NCBI GenBank assembly: GCA_920105805.1
Contig: CAKKTI010000326.1
Coordinates: 1-25,106 of the forward strand
DNA length: 25,106 nucleotides
Origin: Condylostoma magnum
Lineage: Eukaryota > Ciliophora > Heterotrichea > Heterotrichida > Condylostomatidae
Direction: 5' to 3'
A program made the translations under genes and the position numbers. The stretch's first letter is position 1; each line of letters begins with the position of its first letter. The notes beneath the pieces are model-generated. The model was not told where the DNA came from, did no database searches, and saw only the letters and a program-made list of their open reading frames with translations. Of this stretch, positions 1-9,502 are shown piece by piece.

Positions 1-46
1 GGAGGAAATAGAAGAGGCAGAAGAGGAGACAGGAGATTTTAGGTAA
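1..46 (+). CDS. 3' end of an unidentified gene (partial)
   Basis: The first ~40 bases are purine-rich and look like the C-terminal tail of a plus-strand gene that begins outside the window. Two frames are credible. Frame 1 gives an RGG-like tail, GGNRRGRRGDRRF, ending at TAG (40-42). Frame 2 gives an acidic tail, EEIEEAEEETGDFR, ending at TAA (44-46). The composition collapses to AT-rich noncoding DNA right after. An alternative is that GTAAGT at 43 is a 5' splice site. The product cannot be named from so little sequence. Confidence 0.35.
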   Translation, partial: EEIEEAEEETGDFR

Positions 47-247
47 GTTAAAGTTGCATTTTTACATTTATGTGCTATGCTAAGAATGTATATATACTTA
101 TACCTAAATTATAATTTATATATCATTTAATCATTCTAGGTAGAAATAACTTTATACAAAATATTTAGCGGGCTATTCTAAATATTTTTGCATTAAAATC
201 CTGAAATTGGCACGCATTATAATGGAAGCTTTTCTACATATTTATAA
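47..247. other. AT-rich intergenic region upstream of the ABC transporter
   Basis: About 200 bp of AT-rich DNA with no convincing codon texture on either strand. It presumably holds the end of the upstream transcript and the promoter of the transporter gene. I see no TATA-like or other motif that I would call. Confidence 0.5.
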
Positions 248-3200
248 ATGATACAGAACAATTACTCAAACGCATCCTGACTGTCTAAATTACTATTTTT
301 TTGGGCATGACCCACAATCAATCATTACAATAGAGAAGAATTAACTATTGATAATATGATAAATCCAAGTAAAGAGGACAACCTTGATGATTACTTTTAA
401 GAGCTTAATAAAAATTGAAAATAATAGTGCACATAAGATAATCCAAGTTTTGGAGCAGCTTTACTGAAAACCTTCAAAACTGATATTATTTGCAGTACAT
501 TGTGATTTATATCGTCCTCTTTATGCAATATTGCTTTAACTGTATTTTTAGGTGAGATTATAGGATTTTATGAGGATTCCTAAGCTGAAATTTGGCAAGG
601 TGTTGGAATTGCTTTAGGAGTTTTCTTCTCTGTGCTTGCATATGCAGTTTTACATATTAAAATGTATAGTACTACTGCCATCAAGTGCTAGATTATTAGA
701 ATAATAGGTCAAAGGCTGTTATTCTAAAAGCTTTCCAAAATTAACAATTTAGTGATATAATCTGGTTAAGGGTAAATGATTAACCTAGTAGCTAGTGATC
801 TTGAATTATTTGAAGCAGGAACAACTACAATAGTAACGACAGGCACTCCAGTTATTATCATTTTAACTGCTGTCATATTATACTTGTATATCGGAGTAAT
901 GGGAATATTTTGCTCCATTGCCTTAACAGTATTCTCATGTTTGGCAATTGTACTTAGCTACGTTTCTAAAAGAATAAGAGTTAATATAGGAAGATTGTCC
1001 GATTAAAGAGCTAGTTTGTTTAATGATATGATTTAAAGTATAAAATTGATAAAGTTTTATGGATGGGAAGAAGGATTGTCTAGCATAATTTAAAACATTA
1101 AGAAATAGGAGTTCAAAAATCAACTTATAAAAATAATTCCAAGATACTTAATTTTATCTTTAGTATGCTCAATGACTAGCTTAGTAGTTATGATTTTATT
1201 TACTGTTAACTTAGAACTAGGAAATGAGATTACTTTGAAGTAATCTGTAGTTGCTATAACTATAATTGGTATGTAAATCTTTTACACATTAGGAGCTTTT
1301 GGACTAGGTGTTGACTATCTGAATTAGTATAAAGTAAACTGTGAAAGAATCACTAAAGCTTTACTGCTTCCTGGCAAAAGCAATTATATTAATTAGGACA
1401 TAGATGAAATAGGAATACAATGCAAGGATTTGTCATTTTCATATAGTGAAAAACCAGATACATCAAAGGAATTATAAAATGAGAATGATCAGTTGATGGG
1501 AGAAAGCGAGCATATAAATGCTATTGAAAACATTAATTTAACAATTAATAAAAATGAGTTTATTGTTATTATAGGCGCTATAGGGTCAGGGAAATCTGCA
1601 CTTCTTTAGGGTTTAATTAACAACATGCATAAAACACAAGGTTCTGTATCATCAAAAGGTTCAATATCGTATGTGGAACCTGAACCTGTAATAATGTCTG
1701 ATACAATAAAAAATAATATAATATTCGGAAATGAATTTGATGAGGAGCTATACTAAGAAACTTTATAAGCATCTTAACTGATTTTTGATATTAAGTAAAT
1801 GAAATATAAAGATAACACTTTAGTAGGAGATAAAGGAGTAAAGCTAAGTGGAGGGCAAAGAGCCCGTATAAGTTTAGCAAGAGCTTTGTATGCTTAAAGT
1901 GATATTTATATTTTAGATGATCCATTGAGTGCAGTTGATAGGTAAGTAGGAGAAAGTATCATATAGAATTGCTTGCTTGGAGTATTAAAAGATAAAATTA
2001 GAATACTGGCAACTCACTGGGTAAAAGTTGGCTAGTATGCAGATAGAGTAGTTGTATTAGATCATGGATAACTAATTTTTGATGGGTTATTCAGCAATCT
2101 TGATGAAAAGTAGTATCATGTTTAATTGAATTAATAGGATGATAAATCTGAAGAGTAAACAGAAGTATATCAGGAATCTATAATAGAATAAGAGGAAATA
2201 GAAACTGTAGAAAAGGAAGAAATTCCATTTTCATTTCTATTTAAGTATTTTTCATATGGGCTAAGAAATGTGTTATTTGGAATAGCTTATGTACTGATTA
2301 TTCTAATAATATAAGCAGATAGTGTTTCTACTTAATTCTGGTTAAACTACTGAAGCAGTCAGTCAATTGATGAATAAACTAATGTTTACTATCTAGAAAT
2401 TATGTTAGGCTTTAGTCTGTCATTAATCCTATTAATAAGCTTTGGATTTTGAATAACAGCTTATGTTTTCCAAAATAGTTCAATTAACATCTATAATAAA
2501 TCTCTTAAAGCCTTAATTCACACCAAAACTGCATTTTTTGACTCTACACCAATAGGATAAATTATAAATAGAATGTCTAGAGATATTTTCATTATGGATG
2601 AATAATTAGTACTGTAATCAACTGAGGCTATATTTATGACATCAACCTTATTAGCTTTCTTAGTAACAATGACTGCCATAGTGCCGTACTTAGTTATTCC
2701 AGTTCTATTAATTATTGTCCTACTTGCATTTATTAAAAGATATTTAATAGGAGTAACCAGGCAGTGTAGAAGATTAGAACTAGTATCACGTAGCGACCTA
2801 TTTAGTAATATCACTTCCCTGATTAATGGACTTGTAATTATCAGATCATATAAAAAGGAAAGCATGTTCACTCAGAAAATGAAGGATGATTGCTAAAAGA
2901 ACTTTAAGGCTTGCTGTAATGCAGTTTTATTCATCAGATTCTTTTATTTTCTAATACTCATTACAATGGGTGGTTTGTCTGCCATAAATGCATTAGTTTT
3001 AGTGCTAATGAAAGATTAAGTTAGTGTACTATTTGCAGCTACAAGCTTGTCCTTTGTAGGACTTATAAATTCATTTTCAATGTGAATATGTACAGCTTAT
3101 GTTGAGGCCGAAAATTATTTATCCTGTCCTCAAAGGCTAATAGAATATCATAATTTAGAGTAAGAAATTAGCAATGATAAAGAGTTTCAAATCACTTTAG

Positions 3201-3910
3201 GAGAAATATAGTTTAAAAATGTCGTTTTTAAGTATAAGGAGGACTAGCCTAATGTTTTAGATGATATAAGCTTCACTATACCTGCAGGAGTGAAGTGTGG
3301 ACTAGTCGGAAGAACTGGAGCTGGAAAATCATCAATTATCCAATTGTTATTTCAGATATATCCTTAGTATTAAGGACAAATCCTAGTTGATAATATTGAT
3401 ATAAGTGGAATTGGGGTAAAACAGCTAAGAAGTCAAATTTCTATTATACCATAATCCCCGTTTATCTTTTCATCAAGTTTGCGTTAAAATTTAGATCCTT
3501 TGGATTTGTATAGCGATAAGGAAATATGAAAAGCATTGCAAATCTCTTAACTTGCAAGCGCAGTCAATTAATTCGAAGGAAAATTAGAATAGGATATGTC
3601 AAAACAAGGCTTATCACTTGGTTAAAAGTAATTATTATGCTTAACAAGAGCTTTGCTAAAGAACTGTTAAATTTTAGTAATGGATGAAGCTACATCAAAC
3701 GTTGATTATTAAACTGATAAAATTATATAATAATGCATTAGGCAAGAATTTAAGAGTAAAACAGTATTAACAATAGCTCATCGAGTAGAAACAATATAGG
3801 ACTATTAAATGACTCTTTATATTGACCAAGGTAGAGTTGTGAAAAAAGATATAAATGAAGGTTTATTCTTGAATAATAGTTAGTACTGAGGTATTTAAAT
3901 TAAAATTTAA
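248..3910 (+). CDS. ABCC-type full-length ABC transporter
   Basis: A predicted ATP-driven membrane exporter of the ABCC/MRP type, about 1220 aa, with two TMD-NBD halves and no extra N-terminal TMD0. The start at 248 gives [21 protein letters not shown], matching the usual ABCC entry 'LSKLFFSW..P'. NBD1: Walker A GAIGSGKS (~res 443), signature LSGGQ (~533), Walker [11 protein letters not shown] and H-loop THW. NBD2: Walker [10 protein letters not shown] (~1021), LSLGQKQLLCL (~1122), [10 protein letters not shown] and AHR. NBD1 has Asp in place of the catalytic Glu, normal for ABCC, but its Q-loop reads YVEPEP where YVPQxP is expected. At least nine in-frame TGA codons read as Trp, including the NYW motif (TGA 2351-2353) and a GFW in a membrane helix. 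The Q-loop Gln of NBD2 (PQSPF) is TAA. The end is placed at TAA TAG (3908-3913); TGA at 3887 or TAA at 3896 are alternatives. The substrate is unknown. Confidence 0.93.
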
Positions 3911-4435
3911 TAGTTATTATAATGGAAGCTATATTTGAACGTGGAATCAAAGCTAAGCTTAATATGACATTTGATATCATTTTAAAGCAATAATAATAAA
4001 ATGTAGTTTAGGACTATCCTGAAATTTTATTTAATCATAAATACAATAAGTTTATATTGCTAATTCTCTAAATAGCACAAAAAATGTAATTATAAAATAG
4101 TATGTAAATCATGAATGAAAGTTATTTGGTACTAATTAATAAATTAACATTTGCAAAATGATATCACTAGAGCATAATAGGCCTTTATACATAATCATCT
4201 TTTATTATTTTATAATGATATATAGACTTAATAAAATTACAAAATCCTTAGATAAACAAATATACATATCAATACTAAATAAAAGGATGAATAAATTAAA
4301 TACTCACTAAAAGCTCATTTGTACTACATTAGAAAACATTTCTCACGTATAAAAAACTAATAGTCTTAAATTACAAATCTTCTAAGCCCTCTAACTAAAT
4401 CATATTTTCCCTATTTTATTACTAAAATAGGCAAA
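3911..4435. other. Intergenic region, possibly with one small ORF
   Basis: A 525-bp AT-rich stretch between the transporter and the methyltransferase. A plus-strand frame from ATG 3922 begins with codon-like texture (MEAIFERGIKAKLNMTFDII) and could run to TGA near 4161, about 79 aa, but it has no recognisable domain and soon loses coding character. Since no frame closes under this code, openness is not evidence. A perfect 9-bp inverted repeat, CCTATTTTA/TAAAATAGG with a 4-nt loop, lies at 4410-4431, just before the next start codon. Confidence 0.35.
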
Positions 4436-5245
4436 ATGTTGGCTAAACGTATTTTCCGTGTTTTTATTAGTAAAATAAATAGTATGAATACCAGGGCTCA
4501 TCTTAATAGTCGCGATTAAGTAGGAGAAGACGATAATGGGCGTGAGTATTCATCCATAGAAGCCATGTGGGACCGAGAACTATCAGAAACAGGCTATGTG
4601 CGAAGCATTGATAATTGGTATACCCAGGCAAATAATTACTGAAGTACCTAAGATGCTACTATAGCTGGAGTTTTAGGCGGATTTGAGGAAATACATGAAC
4701 CTGATATAACAGAAAGCAATGAATTACTAGAGTTTTGTAAAAGAAAGCATGGGTTATAACTTAATAGGGCTTTAGATTGTGGGGCGGGAATTGGAAGAGT
4801 TTCTAAATTTTTGCTTTTAAATCACTTTTAAACTGTTGATTTGGTTGAACAGTGCGAGTCTTATGTAGAATCTGCTAGGAAATGGGTTGATTCTGATAGA
4901 GTTGGGTAGTTTTACAATGTAGGCATACAAAACTTTCAGCCGTAATTCTAGTATGATTGTATTTGGTGCCAATGGGTCTTAAGTCACTTGACTGATGAGC
5001 ATCTAATTGAGTTCTTAAGGAGAATTTAAAGCTGCTTAGCTCCTAATGGTTTGATAATTATTAAGGAAAATACTTATTCCAGAGCCTTTTTAGTACATAA
5101 AGATGATTTTAGTGTTACACGATCGGAGAAATTATTTAAATTAGCGTTTGAATAAGCGGGATTAAGAGTACTAGCATCCGTTGCTTAGAGAAATTGGCCT
5201 AGTGAGTTGCTGAAGGTAAAAATGTTCGTGTGCACACCTAATTAG
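4436..5245 (+). CDS. Protein N-terminal methyltransferase (NTMT1/NRMT family)
   Basis: A predicted SAM-dependent enzyme that methylates the alpha-amino group of proteins after Met removal. It is 269 aa against 223 for human NTMT1. The family hallmarks are in order: YTQANNYWST (~res 62-71, human FYSKAKTYW), GVLGGF, SAM motif I DCGAGIGR (114-121), the acidic motif VDLVEQ, IWCQWVLSHLTDEHL, and LAPNGLIIIKEN. The Trp of NNYW is TGA at 4640-4642 and sits on a conserved family Trp. The C-terminus (LLKVKMFVCTPN) ends where human NTMT1 ends and is followed by tandem TAG TAA. The nearest in-frame TGA is about 65 codons later, in sequence that does not look coding. The extra N-terminus, MLAKRIFRVFISKINSMN, is basic and amphipathic, like a mitochondrial presequence. 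Met17 is an alternative start. Confidence 0.93.
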
Positions 5246-5728
5246 TAATATTGTTATTCTGTAGCTTTAAATGTGTCATGTAAGGTAATTTATTACTACT
5301 TAGTTAAATCATTAGAAATTTAACAATAAATCTACCCTTAAAATATCATAAAATAACAAATATATGCCCTTTTGATCCTATATATAATTATTTATAATTT
5401 TCCTTTAGCTAAATATAATCAATAAGCCTAGTTTTCAAGATGAAAATAATGCATTAGTTATTTGATTGAAATTTAATATAAAATTCAGTGATTTTTACAG
5501 ATTTTTGTTAATACCAAACATCATCTAGTTGATATTTTGTAATAGTTGTTTTCATATATGTCTAATTTATTTAGAATTAAATATCTTAAACCATAAAGGT
5601 AGGTAAAATTCAATAGATATATGAAATTATAAGAAATCCGAATTGTAAAAGAGTGTTATTTATCCTAATAAATGAGTCATTTATATTAACATATAATATA
5701 AAAAACTATATAATCTTGAGATATAAAC
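5246..5728. other. AT-rich intergenic region, nothing recognised
   Basis: 483 bp of strongly AT-rich sequence. I read both strands and found no frame with coding texture, no RNA gene and no clear repeat. It should hold the 3' end of the methyltransferase transcript and the promoter of the Tim44-like gene. Confidence 0.5.
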
Positions 5729-6769
5729 ATGACAATTCAACTAAATTTCGATAGCTTTTAACTATTTCTCTATATAGCATCATTAATACTACCAATAATA
5801 GTTTAAAATGGATTAATCTCAAATAAAATACTTCCAAGTAAACAAAGATCAATTGATAAAATTTACCAGAATTCATAATAATAAATGGTTTAATAGAAGA
5901 GTTATATAATAAGTTTACTAATCTTCGCAGCTTTTGGAAGAGGAGGCGGAGGAGGAGGCGGAGGAGGTGGAGGAGGAGGCGGAGGAGGAGGCGGTAGTGG
6001 AGGTGGAGGATTTGGAGGAGGGGGAGGAGGTGACTGTGATGATGAATGTGGAATTATAATAGGAGCAGTTTTTGGCTCAATTGCTGTATTAGTTGGATGC
6101 GGATTTCTTACGTATTGTATATGTATTAATGTAAGAAGACGTAGGTTTGTGCATAGTCACTCTCGAGCTAATTTTCATAAAATTGATTAATAAGCAAGAT
6201 AAGCTATATAAATCCTATAATAAGCAGATCCTATATGAAATTACGATCAAATCATATAATTCGTTACACGTACATTTTTAAGACTATAAGATGCTTGAAT
6301 GTATATGGATTTCCATTCAATTGATTCTCTAATAGAACGGAATCTTGCAAGTGATTGAAGAAGACAACTAAACGAGATGAGAGCAAGAAAAGAATACAAT
6401 GAAATGAGAGATGTAAGGATTATATAACTATTTATTCTAGACATTAATAGGATTGTAACTTAGAATTATAGAGAATTCAAAGTTTACATTAAAGCATATG
6501 CATCAGATAAAAGGATCAATAGAGATAGCCATATTGTAGTTCATGATTAAACGGGAGAGTTTGAAGAGATATGAGTTTTCTGCTGGCAGTAAGACGGATG
6601 GATGCTAAAGTAAATTCACTAATTCGATGCTGAATGGCCTTTTGTTATAAAAGATATTTAAATGCCATATCAATCCCATAGATCTTAAGCTAAGGAGGAA
6701 CCAAGAACATCATTTGAAGTAGGTGAGTAGTTATGAAAATTGTTTTAAAAGATGTATAAGATCTCTTAA
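5729..6769 (+). CDS. Poly-glycine membrane protein with Tim44-like domain
   Basis: About 346 aa with a hydrophobic N-terminus (res ~10-29, signal or anchor), a second hydrophobic patch (~60-68), a tract of almost pure Gly (~70-101), an acidic CDDECG linker, one strong membrane segment (~108-134), a basic stop-transfer VRRRRF, and a C-terminal Tim44-like domain. That domain matches by 'ADPxxNYDxxxxxVxxxFxxxQDAWxxxD', 'RNLASDWRRQLNEM' and 'FEEIWVFCWQQDGWMLKQI'. Five TGA codons read as Trp, including the QDAW position, which is usually Trp. Tim44-like domains occur in the mitochondrial import motor, in mitoribosomal mL45 and in membrane proteins of unknown role; the architecture here resembles the last group, so import is not implied. 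The end is uncertain: TAG 6728, TGA 6734, TAA 6746, TAA 6767 or TAG 6818 are all possible. It converges on the CFAP97-domain gene. Confidence 0.8.
5936..6030 (+). repeat. GGA/GGC/GGT triplet tract encoding poly-Gly
   Basis: An almost uninterrupted run of Gly codons, mostly GGA with regular GGC and GGT, broken only by Ser and Phe codons. It is the most GC-rich point of an otherwise AT-rich window and reads in the frame of the Tim44-like protein as a flexible linker before the membrane segment. Tracts like this can change length by slippage. Confidence 0.9.
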
Positions 6770-6838
6770 AGTTTTATTTGCTATAAGCATTTAATATATA
6801 ATGAGCAAACGCTGATATAGCAAAATAATAATAAATAA

Positions 6839-7399
6839 TTATCCAATTACAGCTTTAAATCTATTGTACATTTATCCTTAACTCTAACCAGAAACAGTTT
6901 TCCTTCCAACTTAACTAATAGATTAACTAGCATATGTAATATTACTAGACACTCTTCCAGAATTATAAGACAACTACTTCGATAAGTACTAATACTACTT
7001 TTTATGTTTTCTTCAATCCTATGTGCTAATATTTGACCTAATCCTTTTCAATCTTCCCAATATAATTTTATTCCCTTAATCCACTTAAAACAAAAACTCC
7101 TTCCTTATTTTCTTATTATGCGGCTGCATCGACTTAGTTCTTTTAAGTCTCCCCCCAATTTACCCTTAACTAACACCAATCTTAATAATCTTTTGCATTA
7201 AATCAAGATTTTACTTCTCAATTCAAAATTATTTTTCCTCTAAGCTCTTCTACTTCTTAGATTTTTTCCGAACATGTATTCTACAGTCAGGAGTTTTATT
7301 ATCAATCCTTGATTTAACTAGCCTCAGCCTTTATTTATGCAAATGATGCTCTTTAATCCTATCAATTTCTAAAATTCTTCTGCTGCTAGCATTCCACAT
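6839..7399 (-). CDS. CFAP97-domain (Hemingway-like) ciliary protein
   Basis: A predicted axoneme-associated protein of about 186 aa. Reading down from ATG 7399 it begins MWNASSRRILEIDRIKEHHL and then shows the CFAP97 domain: HKQRLRLVKSRIDNKTPD, KKSKKQKSLEEKQFWIEKQN, and NLDLMQKIIKI. The later block (about LGRLKRIRSNISTQDWRKHKKQY) aligns with the C-terminal part of CFAP97D1, where 'KxHxxY' also follows a Trp. That Trp is a TGA codon (+ strand TCA 7013-7015). CFAP97D proteins are needed for sperm axoneme maintenance in animals, so a ciliary role is inferred. The Ser/Gly/Gln-rich tail is less constrained. I end it at TAA (6839-6841), but a cluster of UAR codons around 6878-6886 offers an earlier stop. 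It is divergent from the calcyphosin gene with a 25-bp spacer. Confidence 0.8.
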
Positions 7400-7424
7400 T
7401 AACAAATTTCAGTTATACTATAAA
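7400..7424. promoter_or_regulatory. 25-bp spacer between two divergent start codons
   Basis: The ATG of the CFAP97-domain gene (minus, 7399) and the ATG of the calcyphosin-like gene (plus, 7425) are separated by only 25 AT-rich bases. Any 5' UTRs must be tiny or must overlap the neighbour's coding sequence, and the promoter elements must be bidirectional or lie inside genes. No specific motif is called. Confidence 0.45.
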
Positions 7425-8751
7425 ATGTCTAGCCTTCCTGAAATAGTTCACATTGTAAGAGATACACTACGCAACTAAGGGGCTCATACTATTCGTGGAG
7501 CTGCATGTTTATTCCGACGCATGGACAGTTATGACGGAAACAAAAAGATTGATAGTAGAGAGTTTTTAGACTTCCTATAATCCTACAATTGCAGTTTATC
7601 AAATGAGCAAATTAATCAAGTTTTTGCTTACTTTGACAAGAATAGCGATGGGTACTTAGATTTTGACGAGCTTTTACTAGCTTTGAGAGGGAAACCTAAT
7701 GCTAGGCGTGAGTCAATGATAAAACGGGCATTTGATAAATTTGATAAAGATGGAAGTGGGTATGTTGATGTATAAGATTTAGTTGATACTTATGATACTT
7801 CTTTTCATCCTAAAGTAATTTCGGGAGAGCTGACTCATATGCAAGTTTTAGAGTAATTTTTAGATAATTTCAATGATGCGAATAATGATGGAAGAATTGT
7901 TTATGAGGAGTGGCTGGATTACTATGCTGCTGTTAGCTCTAATATGGATAGTGATGAGCATTTTGTGCTGTTAATGAAAAATACATGGCAACTGGATAGG
8001 GATTAGTTTAGTAATTTTAAGATGGAAGTAGATAGGTATTATTTAGTTATCAATCCTTAGAATAAAAGGAGTGCAGGGAAAAGGGTCAAATTTAATGCTT
8101 TTGTGGATACCGTTGAAGTAAGAATTATATTAGTATATGGAAGCTTAGACGATGAATAAAGATAGAGCAGAGTTTTAAGAGTTATAGAAAATTGGATAGT
8201 AAATGCAAAGAATGTAAGTTTTATGTAGTGATTAGAAGGTAGATGGGTTATGTAAGCCAACTAATAATAGTTATCAGGCTAAAATTCATAGAAATGGCAA
8301 AATATACAACTTTTTAACTAAAGTTACTAGTTATCAGTAGGAAATCGTAGGAGATTTGAAGTATGACTTAAATTTACTTGTGGTAAAAGATGATTCATAG
8401 TAGGATTTTAATGAGCCAAGTATAGTAATTAACTCGAAAGTACTGAAAAGTAGATAGACTAAAACAAGATCACCGGTTGCAAGATAACTTCCTAATTTAA
8501 CTAATAGGCAGTTCTAGGGTTATAGATTCAAATCATAACGGAGATTCTTTTAGCAAAAGGCTAAGCAATTATGGATCGATGCAAATTATGCATAGAAGAG
8601 ATCTGTTTCTCCTTTCCTATAAAGTAAATTAGCCCATGTAAGCAAATCTACAAGTATTATTTAAAAGCATGATTTAACAAAGAATCTATACTTATCTTAT
8701 AGATAAATGCAAAAGTAGTTAATAAGTGTTATACGTTTCATGTACTATTAA
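7425..8751 (+). CDS. Calcyphosin-like EF-hand protein with long C-terminal extension (one intron)
   Basis: A predicted Ca2+-binding protein, 434 aa after removal of a 22-nt intron (8214-8235). Residues 1-193 match calcyphosine end to end: RGAACLFRRMD, four EF-hand loops at ~34-45 (divergent), 71-82 (DKNSDGYLDFDE), 107-118 (DKDGSGYVDVQD) and ~151-162 (DANNDGRIVYEE), the linker 'HPKVISGELT', and the terminal MKNTWQL that ends the animal protein. An in-frame TAG (8004-8006) lies four codons past that point, but coding texture continues with 'KRVKFNAFVDTVEVR' and a basic Ser/Gln-rich tail, so I read it as Gln and annotate an extension of about 240 residues. Frame texture changes by one base at the intron and 22 nt restores it. 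The stop is TAA 8749; reading on to TGA 8824 would cross AT-rich spacer. Confidence 0.85.
8214..8235 (+). other. 22-nt spliceosomal intron (predicted)
   Basis: The sequence starts GTAAGTTTTATG and ends GATTAG. Upstream codons give VIENWIVNAKN and downstream codons give KVDGLCKPTNNSYQ; the frame shifts by +1 between them, and removing 22 nt joins them. Ending at the first internal AG (a 15-nt intron) would not change frame, so it would not join the two coding textures. Confidence 0.6.
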
Positions 8752-8822
8752 ATAATGATATCAATTACTTTTTTAAAATTAGTATTGAAACCATTTTACT
8801 ATTTGTAAAAATTATTAACGAA

Positions 8823-9500
8823 ATGATTGAAAATCAATATTTACAGAATTCATTAAACTTTTTACGCCGAAATAGAAATAGGTATCTTGCAAGAACTCCT
8901 TCTGTTCATTTTAAGCAGATTTAGTCGAGATAAAATAGTAAAATGAGATCTTCTATTGCGAAATCTAAGCATATTACTCATAAATCAATATCTTTTGTTC
9001 CTGCTTATTATGAAACTCCCCCAAGGCCTATATAAACTCCTATCTAAGACTCATCATCTAAACTTGATAATATTCAGGACAGTATAGAAAACGAAGATAC
9101 TGATAGAGATTTTCTTCAAAAATTAAATGAAGAAATAAATAGAGTACGCTAGGAAATGAGAGAGCGCCACTAGGCTCAATAATTAAGAGAGAAATAGCTT
9201 CCTCAAGTAATATAGGAGGACATGGCTTCTTTTAAAGAAACTTTACCTGACAATAATGCCCCAAAGACTGAGGAACTACCAGAGGAAAACTATAATGGAT
9301 TTTGCTGTTCTCAAATATTTAAAAAGTTATGTTTTTGCTAATATTTTCTATTAAGAATGCTGATTATTTTTTGTATAAGTAAACGTTTATTTTAGACTAG
9401 GATTAAAAAAGATATTGTACATTTCGGTTTACAAGCATTCATAATTCTTAATGCTGATGAACTACAGTTGAAATATTATAATTCATATAAGTTGGATTAA
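8823..9500 (+). CDS. Unrecognised protein with coiled-coil and hydrophobic C-terminal segment
   Basis: I do not recognise a family. The 225-residue reading starts MIENQYLQNSLNFLRRNRNR and has a basic, Ser-rich N-terminal half with a PPRPIQTPIQ proline patch. A charged helix follows (res ~100-130: FLQKLNEEINRVRQEMRERH) that is likely a coiled coil, then a Cys-rich, hydrophobic stretch (GFCCSQIFKKLCFCQYFLLRMLIIFCIS, broken here as FLLRMLIIFCIS, ~res 175-187) that could be a membrane anchor. The rest (KKDIVHFGLQAFIILNADEL) is still codon-like, so I end it at TAA 9498-9500. TAA 9339 or TAG 9393 are earlier candidates. The stop lies 2 bp from the stop of the convergent amidase gene. Confidence 0.6.
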
Positions 9501-9502
9501 AA

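Noticed and set aside
216-3930. Identical 15-mer ATTATAATGGAAGCT at 216-230 and 3916-3930, flanking the transporter gene
   Set aside because: In 25 kb of such AT-rich DNA one or two exact 15-mer repeats are expected by chance, and the flanks do not match, so it is not evidence of a mobile element or shared promoter.
3922-4163. Small plus-strand ORF starting MEAIFERGIKAK
   Set aside because: The first ~20 codons look coding but the rest does not; no domain, no neighbour support, and openness means nothing where no codon is an obligatory stop.
4410-4431. Perfect 9-bp stem with 4-nt loop just before the methyltransferase start, as a terminator or regulatory hairpin
   Set aside because: The stem is mostly A-T and inverted repeats of this size are expected by chance in this composition. 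No run of T follows, and it lies at a gene start, not an end.
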